Part shown: piece after piece, positions 26,973-38,700 of the stretch
Position numbering within the stretch: the stretch's first letter is position 1
How the letters are laid out: the number at the start of each line of letters is the position of its first letter
Source: Solen grandis
Taxonomy: Eukaryota > Mollusca > Bivalvia > Adapedonta > Solenidae
Reading direction: 5' to 3'
Assembly: GCA_021229015.1 (NCBI GenBank)
Contig: CM037788.1
Location: forward strand, 41,086,049 to 41,150,048
Length of the DNA: 64,000 bases
The notes under the pieces: model-generated
Database searches by the model: none
Told to the model about the DNA's origin: nothing
What the model saw: the letters and a program-made list of their open reading frames with translations, nothing else
Program-made: the position numbers and the translations under genes

Positions 26973-27170
26973 TTACTGTGAAATTAGTAATTTTCGTGAA
27001 CACTAATTTTCGTCGATTTCGTGGAGGATTTTATCCACGAATATTAATCCCACGAAAACGTGTCTCTTATATGGTTCTCACGGATCCACGAATAAATGTA
27101 TCCACGAAATGCCCTTAAGTACATAATCAATGAAATTTAATGCCAACGAAAATTAATGATTTTACAGTAC
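26973..27170. mobile_element. MITE, TACTGTAAA...ATTTTCGTG family, full copy
   Basis: Left end TACTGTGAAATTAGTAATTT, right end AAATTAATGATTTTACAGTA. Several internal CGTGGA / TCCACGAA inverted blocks. About 198 bp, no open frame. Confidence 0.8.
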
Positions 27171-27660
27171 ATACATTTTTAATCAATTGATCACCTCAGT
27201 GAGACGATGTGCAGAACCCATGTCAGAATTATTCCAGCTCATGGTCAAGGTCATTATGTAGGTCAAAGTTTCAACCTTTGATTTCGTGTTCACTTAATAT
27301 CTCCTTCTTACCTAATCTCAGTCCAGTCTATGCAGAATAAGTCTTAAAGTATAGCTTTCAACTAAATGAGTGCTTGTATTTGAAGAGTTGAAATAAATGG
27401 CAAGAGCAGTGTATAGAAAAAAGTAAAGATATCGGTTTGGCCCCAACAACGTACCGATATGGTATTTGAAATTGTAAATTAAATGGTTTTACTTGTTATG
27501 TATATTGTAATTAATTTTATTTTATAATGAATGCGAATGTTTGTTTGTTTTTTAATATGTACATTATACAGTGTCTTATAAGTTGCTATGCGGCTAGATA
27601 TTAATGTTTTATTTGTGTAACGTTGGATCCTATTGTAAATATTTATATATGACACTCTAA

Positions 27661-27665
27661 TAAAC

Positions 27666-27709
<44 letters not shown>

Positions 27710-27826
27710 ATATCGTGCCAGGCCAGAGTTGCGATATACCGATAAATACCGGTATATATACCGATGAATACCGGTATATATACCGATGAATACCGGTATA
27801 TATACCGATGAATACCGTGCAACCCT
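27661..27826. repeat. (GTCT)n microsatellite and palindromic 22-24-bp minisatellite
   Basis: GTCT runs at about 27665-27708 are followed by four tandem copies of a unit containing ATACCGGTATATATACCG, itself a near-perfect palindrome. Confidence 0.85.
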
Positions 27827-28149
27827 AGTGAGAATATGAATCCCAAGGCCGGTCAAGATCATAAATGGAGGTTAAGGTTACAGTCATATGTCAAATGTTT
27901 TAACCTTGGATTTCGTCAAGGGACAATGGTTGGACCTTGAAATTTGTGACTGCGGAATGATATCCTATGAACAAATTATATCGGTATACCCCTCCTTCCA
28001 CTCTCACCGCCATTTTGCGGTGGAGGATATAGCTGTCTTTTAGTTTAGACTTTGTTCTTCATTGATTACGAAACAAGTTATCACAATAGATAACCCACAA
28101 GTTAGACAGAAGATAGGCCAATCCAAACCGAGAAACATTCCTGGACTAA

Positions 28150-29214
28150 TCTGCCTTTTAGCAAGGTGAGCTATTGTGACCGATGAATGTTCGGCGTCCG
28201 TCGTCAACAATTAGCTTAAACGACACATCCTCCTTACCTACTGGGCCAGTTTTCTTAAAACTTACAGGATTGTTCCTTGGTGGTCCTCTTCCAAAGTTGT
28301 TCTAAGAATTAAATGCCATGCCAAAATCTTGTTGCCATGGCAACTAATAGGGGAATGTGTGAACATTTCAAAATTCTTCTCCTCCAAAAGTACTGACAGG
28401 ATTTTGAAATATGTTTGCACAGATGTTTCTTTGGTTACTCTCTACTAAGAATCGCCAGGAGCGGAGAGCATTTTCCTATTACAAATTTAAACAAGAAGTA
28501 TCTTTAAAAAAGATACACGGCCGTGGTGTACTATTTATTTTTAGTCTTAATTCTGCATCTTGATTGGAGGATATTTGACCCAAGTATTATGAATGTCTTT
28601 CAAGCGTTCAAAATATTTAGAGCGGATATGAAATTGCTGACGATCGGACAGACGAACGACCAGTTCACAACAAAATACGTCCCTTCAGGTAATACAACTG
28701 GATGGGTGTTCCTCGGAACACTTGAGTCACCTGCATTCCAGCAGTTGTCAGAGAAAGGGTGAACATCAAATGATCAATATACTATACTTATCCACCATAC
28801 AGTGTTGAAGTTATGCTCTGATACATCACGTCTTTTCCAGGATACGAAGGGGTTGAAGGTTTCAAATCCGACATGTGTTTTTATCCTTTAAATATGGTTT
28901 GTTTTGTGTGTGTGTGTGTGTGTGTGTGTGTAGTTGAATTAATTATTTTGAAAGTTTAGACATGTATCAATAAATTTCCGTCGAAAAATCGAGGTTTTAG
29001 GAATGTATATACAAAGCGAACAAGTTGATTTCTTTTCCGGAAGGATACTTTCGATTTTGCAGTCGACCAATCAAAACTTACAGTATTTATCAGCTGTTTA
29101 GTGACCTTCACCTTAAAGTTTAGACAGGAAGTTCAAGTGAAAACAAAACGCCAACGGCTGAAAAATCTTCTTGTCCAAAAATACTGGCTGGATTTCAAAG
29201 TTTTTTTGTTGTTG

Positions 29215-29260
<46 letters not shown>

Positions 29261-30910
29261 GTTGTTGTTGTTGTTGTTTTTTTGCACAAATATTTTTGGG
29301 TCTATCTCTACCAAGACTGTAAAAATTATTTGGATCGGTCGTAAAACATATCCGCCAGGGGGCGGGGCCCGTTTTCCTTGTATGTTTATAGTACAAATTT
29401 GAAAAATCTTCTTGATGAAAAGTACAGGCTGGATTCAAAGGTTTTTTTGCACATATATTTCTTGCGTTCTTATGATTGTAAAAATATTTGGATCGGTCAA
29501 AAAACATGGCCGCCAATAGCGGAGCCTGTTTTCCTTATTTGTGTATAGTACAGATTTGAAAAATCTTCTTGTCCAAAAGAAAATTGGATTTCAAAGTTTT
29601 TTGGCAGAGATGTAGCCTGGGTGACTTGCTACCAAGATTGTAAAAAAATTATTTGATCCGTTGAAAAACATGGCCGCCAGAGGGCAGAGCCAGTTATATG
29701 TATATAGAACAAATTTGAAAAATCTTCTTGTCCAAAAGTAATGGCTGGATTTTAAAGTTTTTAGTACAGATGTTCTTTGGGCTTTCTCTATTTATCAAAA
29801 AATTTGGATCCGCCTTAAAACATGGCTGGCAGGGGGCAGAGCCCACTTTATATAATATCGTAAGATATTTGCTGTTTCTTTTCCTCCCACTATTTAAACC
29901 TGGTGCTCAGGGCCTTCATGACCCTCTTGTTTCTATGGTTCAGAATGGTGTAAAATGGCATAACCAGCGGTAGAGGTTTAAACAGATGTACATAGTCATA
30001 CATTGAAAAAAAGAGGTGTTCTATGGGACACATGTTTCCTCCTGAAAGAAATGTGACAGAATGGACAGACCTCTGCTTACAGCAGGTGTTACAAAAATGT
30101 TTACTCATTACTATTTAACAAACTTGTTTTAATCCTACACCTTAAGATATGAATGAGGAAGTCTCTCCGCTATGTCATAGCGATACAACATTATCATCCG
30201 TTGCTACTCAGCTGTGGATTTAATGTATAACAGAATGAAACTTGATTAGTTTTTATAGAAATCTGATGTCTCACCACTTCCCCTCAAATATACACTGAAA
30301 CACACAGTGATATATGTACAAGAGCCCTCTCATCAAGGTCCGCTTGATTTACTTTGAAAAAAGTAGTATATCTACCATAATTTCAGTTACCAAAACATTA
30401 GCTAACTTTTGAAAACAATTACTTTAAATAGAAATACATAGTATTTTTTCACATGTACAAGTGTTATTAGGATGACAGGCAACAGGTAAGCCCTGTGTGG
30501 TTATGGACCTTGTGTGTGACACTTCCTCTCATCAATATATTTTCAAAAACAAAATTTTGTTTCAATAGCATAAGTAGAACAGGAGTTTTAAAAAAAAAAA
30601 AAAAGGCCAGAGTTATGGACCTTGTTTTTAAATGAAATTTCACTCTAATAGCATTAGTAGAAGAGAGTTATCTTAAGGACACAAAATTGTGAAAAGGGGG
30701 AATAACTCAAAAATGCGGATGTCTGAGTTATGGACCTTGTGTATAACACTTTCTCTCATCAAGTTCTTTCCAGAAATGAAATTTCACCTCACTAGCCTAA
30801 GCAGAAGAGGAGTTATCTTCCAGAAAAAAATGTGTGGCAGACAGACATACTGACAACTCTGACAAAAAACAATATGCCTCCTCCACATAAATATAGGGAG
30901 GGGAGACATA
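28150..30910 (+). repeat. Dispersed repeat blocks
   Basis: 28165-28470 begins AAGGTGAGCTATTGTGACCG, a phrase typical of mollusc interspersed repeats. 29100-29850 has four diverged roughly 150-bp repeats with GAAAAATCTTCTTGTCCAAA, GGATCGGTC and CATGGCCGCCAG. 30300-30905 has three diverged repeats with GTTATGGACCTTGTG. (TG)n runs lie at 28907-28931 and 29219-29259. No gene seen. Confidence 0.6.
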
Positions 30911-32211
30911 ATTATCTGAACAAATTTATTCACGTGCATTATCACTGCAGGGTGTAGGAAAAAAGTTAATAAAGAAAAACTATGAAGTTCAAAATAGCAT
31001 TTGCAAAATGTTGATGTTCAAACAACACACTTGACATTTAAGTATGTATGTAAATTTAGACATATACCAAAAGATAGAATTTATCAATATCGTTCGTCAA
31101 ATAAATTATTTATGTATCTATAATTGATTGTGGATTATATGTCTGCTTGTTTTTGTTTTGTTTTTAATGTAAAAATTATGAAAATGTAAGAGAACACTTG
31201 CGGTTTACATGGTACACTTCAGAATTTACACCCGACTATTTTATCAGTTATTACCCAGCAGTGATGATTCAGTCATCAATAACGCTTCTTGTTACTACTC
31301 AAATATAATTTACTGAGTGCAATAAATTTGGAAAATTGCTAAAGTATAATTACCAATTTTGAATGAAGACTTACTTTCTTAAATTAACGAATTAAATAGT
31401 TCCATATATGTTCAAATTGTATATAACCTGTTTTATAAAACAAACTCTATACATTGTATAAAATGAAATGTTTTGTGGGCGAGGGGATTTTACTTGCTGA
31501 TTAAAGAATATGTACTTGTAATTGAAATAAAAAAAAATACAAAAGAAAAAAGAATGCACAAAGTTTCAAGTCCTTACCGTGTTTTGTTTACGAGTTGTAT
31601 GAAAAAAATAAAGGGAGATACCGTTTACACTGGCAGATTTGCCGCACTATTTATCCAGAATTAAGTTTATAGAGGGGATGCCCCTTATACGATGATATAC
31701 AGGTTTTCAGGTTCTTTTTTCCATCACTGAGAAGTGAAATTTACAAGTATACGATCTCCGGAGCATACTAAAAACCACAATACAATAATATGCTGTAAAG
31801 TCTATATAAAACAAACAATAAACAATACCAGGTTATTGATTTTGTTATTAGTAATTGTTCCTTCCTATGGCTACTTAGCGGATGTAAGAGTAGCAACCTT
31901 AGAAATGTTCTCCCGCTCATCTTTCAACGATGGGAGCCAGCGAGTCTCAAGAAGTCATATCCGCCATATAGTGACATGGAACCAGCCAACAGCAAGCTAG
32001 CCTCAGTCCACCATAGGGAAGCCCTCCCTCCAATCCAGGGCGATGACAGTAATATATTCGAAATGTTCCACTAAAACAAAGAACTATAATTGAAGATGAT
32101 GAATACCCCCAGATACCACTTTGTCACTGTTACTGTTACCATGCCAGACACTCTTGATAAAGTTGAAGGATAAGAATAAAAACACAACAAAACCAGGAAC
32201 AGGTCTGATAC
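30911..32211. other. AT-rich intergenic DNA
   Basis: No exon, RNA gene or element boundary recognised, apart from the left target duplication of the fold-back element at 32203-32211. Confidence 0.5.
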
Positions 32212-33483
32212 GGGGGACGGACAAAATCCCCCCCGGACATCATCCCCCCCATGAAATTTTGTATAGGCGGACATAATCCCAACCCCCCCCCCCCCCCCCC
32301 CACCCAGAAGTTTGTCAAGGCGGACATAATCCCTCCCAATAGATTTTACGGGGCGGACAAAACACCCCTCGTGAATTTTCCAGGGCGGACAAAATCCCCC
32401 TCTCGAATATTTTTTTTGCTTGGAAAATGAATTTTTTATTTCACGTTTCGTTCAAAAACATAACAGCGCAAAACTAGAATTGAGATAAATGGACATATAA
32501 TTTTATCTTACACATAACTGAAAAATATACATAAATATAAATGAACGAGACAAAAGGTGATTTATATTTTTAATTTTCCCATATTATCAAAATCTGTAAA
32601 AATTAAGAATTCCTGTTGAATTATTAATGTCTCATATTAATAGATTTTAAGATACAATTTTTATCTTTATTACAGAATTTACAAAACATTAAAACATATC
32701 TAGTTAAATTATATTGTCATGAATAATGATTATTTGAACATTTTACTTTTTACAAGTTATTTAAAAAATTGTAACTTTTTGAACTGTTATATATTGATGA
32801 AATGGTAATGAATTCCAATTTATTAAAGTTTAAAATAATGGTGTAATATTCTGAAATTATGCGGCCCAAACATATTACATTGCGGCCTTTTTTCTTCTTA
32901 TCTTGGTTGATTACCACTATTCGTATTTAGCATTATTTTCATGTTCACACCTTTATTTATTATTAACTGGTGTAATTAGTTAAGGGACTGTTCAAATTAA
33001 TCAATTTAGACAGGGATGGCCTTTATTAACATGTATTAAACGGGCGTGAAAAGGTCCCGGAAAAATATGGGTCCCACTAAATGAAAGTTCTCCAGCTGAA
33101 GTTAGTGGATAATTCAGTCTATGTTGTAATATCATGATCACTTATATATATAATACAAATAAAAGAAAAATATAACTTGCATTATCAACTGGTGTAATTA
33201 GTTAAGGGAATGTTCAAATAAACCAATTAAGACAGAGGTGGCCTTTATTAACATGTCTTAAACGGGCGTGAAAAGGTGAAAAAAAAATTATCGAAGCAAA
33301 TACAATAATGAGGGGGATTTTGTCCGCCCTGGAAAATTCACGAGGGGTGTTTTGTCCGCCCCGTAAAATCTATTGGGAGGGAATATGTCCGCCTTGACAA
33401 ACTTTTGGGGGGGATTATGTCTGCCTATACAAAATTTCATGGGGGGGGGGGATTATGTCCGGGGGGGAGTTTATCCTACATTC
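32212..33483. mobile_element. Fold-back element with ~190-bp inverted repeats, Mutator-like
   Basis: The left arm (about 32212-32410) and right arm (about 33302-33483) are long inverted repeats, themselves built of tandem GGCGGACAWAATCCC motifs. The element is flanked by exact 9-bp direct repeats GTCTGATAC at 32203-32211 and 33484-33492. The AT-rich core holds two direct repeats (about 32965-33055 and 33186-33275, starting AACTGGTGTAATTAGTTAAG). No transposase frame, so it is non-autonomous. Long inverted repeats and 9-bp target duplications fit the Mutator superfamily; this is an inference. Confidence 0.85.
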
Positions 33484-33492
33484 GTCTGATAC

Positions 33493-35527
33493 TTATACAC
33501 TATCGCAATAAAGCAATTGCTGCAAAGCGCCCTCTTGTGGGAATTAATAATATTCGAAAATATCTTGAGGTTATGATTTAAGTACAAATCAGTGGTAATA
33601 TAATTTTAAAAAATCACATTTGGTGTACTTACTGCACTAGGGATGCGCTTTCATTTGACAAACTTTATTTTGCATGACCCCTGGGATGGGGCCCAGAGGG
33701 GCTAGTCCCGGGCGGGCTGGTGGGGGTAGGGGGCATTTGTGATTTTCAAACACGTCTTGTTATAAGAATATATAACATTATAAAGAAAACAAGAGTACCG
33801 TCGCTGTGATTGTATACATGTCAGATATAGGAACTCCCATCTAATTGCATGTATTGTTGTATTGGGGTTTACCGTCGCTGCGATAGTATTTCAATCATAT
33901 AGCGACGTCCAGCTAATTACAGGTGGAGGAAGACCCCGAATACACAGAGGTACCCGGGTAGAACGACCGACCTGCCGCAAAATTGCATGTGTATGGAGAG
34001 CCTCAGATTTACCGCAGGTTAATACATGAACAATTCTAGTGATCTTATTATGATTGTCTCAGTAACGGAACTTCGTCTGTTTTCTCTAGAGGCAAAAAAA
34101 GATACAGAATAAAACATTTCATTTTCTCCCTATTACTTTGTAATGCCTGATCAGATCACAATAATCTGCGTACCATTGAAATGGTCAGGATTCAGGCAAC
34201 AGTCATGTTCTTACTCTTATTTGCAATAGTCAATACAGTATTTTTCAAAATATAGCCAATCGAATACAATAGGTGTACCAATTTTTTTTTTCAGCCATGG
34301 AAAGCCAGTTTTTTCTGTACTGTTGAAACCCTGATCAGCACAAACTGAAATATTCGGAGAGATCATCCAAAGGACTAAAAATAAAACACATAGTCTCTCC
34401 ATAAAATGGTTTTCGTTTTCGATTCATTTAAGGTTAAAGAAAACACAATATTCGAAATTTGACCTTGACCTTTGCAAATTGTGTCTATTTAAAATCAAGT
34501 GACCCCTGGTGTGGTGCCAATTTTGACCAAAGGGCCATAATGTGAACAAACTTGGTAGCTGTTCACTAGGCTATGTTACACACCAAATATCTAAAAGTAC
34601 CAATTTGAACAATTTTTGAAAGAGGGACTCATATGGATCAATTCTGTGAAGTTTTTTTTCAAAATCCATTCAGCGGATGTGTAAAGGAAACAGTTGAGGG
34701 ACAAAGGGCCAACCAAAAACGCTCAACATAAGCATGAAGGGGGCATTAACATCATCATAAAACATGACTACAGGGTGTAGGAAAGAAAGAAAAATATTAA
34801 AGGTAACTTTACTTTACTGTAGATCACAGTGCATTTAATTCATGAAAAACAACATTGGCAACAGCTTCAATAACAGGTGTAAATACATGTGAGTTGCTTT
34901 ACAAACTAATCATACTGTCATTAAAGTAAAACTGTTATTCAATATCAAGTCCTACCTGACATATTTGAGTATAGTCTTGACTATTAGTGTTTAATTCCAT
35001 ATATACATAATTTTACATGATCCAAAATAATCCTAAGAAGATAAATGTTTTTCAAATGTAATTGTGTATTGTTCACAACCATATAAAAGATGCTTGATAC
35101 TAAAAGTGATGAGAAAAAAATATTTGAAAACACTCAATAAAATGGTATGAAAATTGAAATGAATAATGAAAGCCCCCAAGGAGCATGACGCTTTAATTAA
35201 AATGCACCATTCCTATGTTGGCACCTTTCACGTGCCATCTCTCACAATAACAATAATCTGTACTTTTCTGACTCTTTTCCAGATTTATGAACAACATTAA
35301 TCTGTTTGTAGTTTTGGATTTTTTTATATAAATGCTTTTTTGAGTGTTTTTTTTCTTTTTTGTTATACTTATCTTTTAAACATTAACACAGAAAGGTACC
35401 CCAACAAAGTCCACTTTTCTTTTAAACATTAGCACAGAAAGGTACCCCAACAAAGTCCGGCCAATAGTTCACACACTCGATGCAGACCCTGATTCAGACC
35501 ACTGAGTATCAGCCTCCATATCTCAAA
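33493..35527. other. Intergenic DNA downstream of TSN
   Basis: Contains dispersed-repeat phrases (TACCGTCGCTG twice at about 33796 and 33869; TGACCTTGACC and GACCAAAGGGCCATAA near 34450-34550). A minus-strand open frame at 34217-34402 starts with a signal-peptide-like stretch (see findings). A 50-bp direct repeat (AACATTARCACAGAAAGG...) occurs at about 35379 and 35425. The part next to 35527 is presumably TSN 3' UTR. Confidence 0.45.
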
Positions 35528-35740
35528 CTACTCCGCAGGCTTGAGTCCTCTTATAGTCAGATCATACACAACTTCCTCCACTTTCTTCAGATCGTATTTC
35601 AAACCATCAAATCTCTTTCTTAAGGAGTCATTTTTCAGGTTCAGCAGACGAAATCCAGAGTCCATATCAGCAACAAACTTGGCAATGCGCATTGGTCTCC
35701 CATAGTCACCAGCAGTTACTGAGTTCACAGCAAGTCTGGC
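35528..35740 (-). CDS. TSN: TSN exon 6 and stop
   Basis: Acceptor GTATTCAG, 70 codons and TAG. Encodes ARLAVNSVTAGDY to IRGLKPAE, the most conserved part of translin. Confidence 0.97.
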   Translation of the reverse strand, partial: ARLAVNSVTAGDYGRPMRIAKFVADMDSGFRLLNLKNDSLRKRFDGLKYDLKKVEEVVYDLTIRGLKPAE

Positions 35741-38700
35741 CTGAATACAGAAAGTGCATCAATTTAGCCACCAATGAAATTTTATTCCATTCCAGTATTA
35801 CTTATCTCAACTGGTCATTTTCAAGCTGTTAATCAGTTGGAAATGGTGATCACTTAATCTTCTTAAATCATGCAGAAATAATCAAATCTCAGTTCAATTC
35901 TGAAATTGTAATTTGTGAAGAAAATATATTTGCTTCATTGCATCCTGAATTTCCTTCACTCCATGCTTTGTCAATGATAGTATAAGTCTCAAGACAGTAT
36001 GTCTTGTAGAAAAAGAAAAACGTTGAATTTAGATTCCAAATACAAAATGACATTAGTTTAACAAAGGAAAGTGACAGACTATTTTATCATATGTAGTAAC
36101 AGTAAAATCATTTATGACTAGTTTTACCACTTTGAGTTATTCCATTTGACAGTGTGTGCAAGTACAGCATTATATATATACATGTATATATCATCACATG
36201 GAACTACCGACATATAAATGTGAATGAACTGTTGTGAAATGATTCATCAAAAGAATTGGGAATTTACTAACAAATGGGGATCAGATTTATAAGTCCAACA
36301 ATAGTATTTGTAGAACATATTTTTGTTTTTGCATTCAAATAGTAGTAGTACAGGAATAGTTTCCTCATATTGAATCAGATCACTTGAAACAATATTTGGA
36401 TGTAACACTATTAATATCAAGGTTTGGTGAATATTGATATAAGCAGAGTTTACTGTATTTAAATATTTAGGGACCTATTTCATTCTCGTTCCATAAACAA
36501 ACCTATATCATTTATAGTAATGTCAACTTGTCATTTAAATACATATTTTTTAGAACTTAGGACAGTTGAATATGCTCCTATCTTATTCAAGATTAACCCT
36601 TTCCCTCATAGAGGACACCATGAAAAGACCTATGCGAACAGCATAAAACCAGATCAGCCTGCGAGTAACTCACAGGCTGATCAGGTTTTATGCTGTTCGC
36701 TGCTCCTCAGTAGTCTGGAAATGAGGATTTTATAATTAAATTTGGTAAGGTTTAACTGTGGTTTTCTGCAGATCAGGCTTCATGTGGTACCTATTGAGTG
36801 CGTCAAAATGAGTCTATATGAGGGAAAAGGTTAAAAGGAATTTCATAAACTTAGCAATAAAAAATTAAATGGAAGTTATCAGAGTGAGGTTTATTAGTCT
36901 TTTTAGTGAGCAGGGAATAATGACTTTCTAGGTGTAATAACAATGATCAATATGAGGAACTGAGTAAGAGAAATGTATCATGACAATTAAAGATAAAAGA
37001 GCTAAGCATATAATATGTAATTACATATATGTGTAGCAGAGCGTAATTTTAATGGTTTGCCTCATGTTCTCATTTGTTTATGTCTCATGTACATTGTTCT
37101 GTTATTGTGATCGTCTATCTACTTCCTGTTTGTAATGTCACATGCACGTTCTGTAATTGTCCAAGAGAATGAGAGAGTATGTCAGAGAGAGTCCGAGTGA
37201 GGTATACCCTAATTAAGAGTTATGTAAGGTTGTTATGATGCGAGTATGATGCAAGTTTTCTATTGGTTGGCCCGTCCCCCGTGCTTCTTTCCCTCGCTTT
37301 GTTCTTAATTTCACCACCAATTTTATAACTCTAGGCACTTCGATTTCCGATGTCATTCGATAAACATCCAGTCGTCGCTCTTACCTTTGAGTTACATTAT
37401 CATTTTGATGTTATATTATTCGACGTGCCTGGTGAGTTGTGGAATTGTTACTAAAACAATATTAGTATAATTACTATAACTATTTTAGTAGATTTTATCA
37501 GAAATACAATGTAAATCTTAATATTTTATCTTGTGAGTAAACGTTGGTGATTACATGTGCAATTACTCTAAAATATGTTCAACTTGTTTATTGTATTTTG
37601 TATGTTGCAGGTTTTTCTTTGAACCACGTCAAATATATTCATTGAATCCCAGCTGGTGTTCTTGTAATTAACACCCACTACATATGTAAATAGAGAGTGT
37701 ACCTAGACATCCCAATGTTTGATAAGTCATTATGATACTGAACCTTTACCATATAGGCCATATCAAGGAATGATCGATGTGCATCAGTCAGACATGTCAT
37801 GAATAAGCATGAATTCTTAAACGTCTGTACTACATGATTAAATTTGCAACAAGAACTATCACTGAAGGTGAATTATACCCCTACCTTTGATTTGCTTTGA
37901 TACAGAAAAAGGGCAATGACTGTAACAATAGCATTTTAATATTAGATATAAGAAATATGGCATAATTCCTTATTATTCCCTCTTGGTGACTTAGAACTTT
38001 TTCTTTTTTTTCAAAAGAGTTAATAAAGAAGGATTAAGGTATGAGACAGACACTGACCAGTTCACTTGCCAGCTGTAAGAGTCCCATAAGGTAGTCATCC
38101 AGGTCTATATGGAAGCCTTCCTCTCTCTGGATCTTCACTGAAGTATATTATGCAAGTCAGGTTATATGACAAAACATGTCAAAATGTCATTCCAGTATGA
38201 TGATTGGTCTGATTAGATCAACATCTTACGACCTGCTCCTATAAGGATTGATTAAAGTCGCAGTAAATCATCAGATTCTAACCACCTTCTCTAGAGACAC
38301 TCTCTAATCATCATCAGATTCTAACCACCTTCTCTAGAGACACTTTCTCTAATCATCAGATTCTAACCACCTTCTCTAGAGACACTCTCTAATCATCAGA
38401 TTCTAACCACCTTCTCTAGAGACACTCTCTAATCATCAGATTCCAACCACCTTCTCTAGAGACACTTCTCTAATCATCAGATACTAATCCACCTTCTCTA
38501 GAGACACTCTCTAATCATCAGATTCTAACCACCTTCTCTAGAGACACTCTCTAATCATCAGATTCTAACCACCTTCTCTAGAGACACTCTCTAATCATCA
38601 GATTCTAATCACTTTCTTTAGAGACACTCTCTAATCATCAGATTCTAACCACCTTCTCTAGAGACACTCTCTAATCATCAGATTCTAACACTTTCTCTAG

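Larger units (their letters stand above)
25715..28045 (+). repeat. Dispersed repeat block (CACCTCAGTGAGAC / AAGGTCAC family)
   Basis: Begins with CGTCTGTCTGTTCG-like sequence and contains at least four tandemly related sections, each with CACCTCAGTGAGAC, CATGTC and AAGGTCA phrases. It ends at about 28032 with CCATTTTGCGGTGGAGGATA, matching the end of the block at 3136-4290. A MITE (26973-27170) and a minisatellite are nested. Confidence 0.6.
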
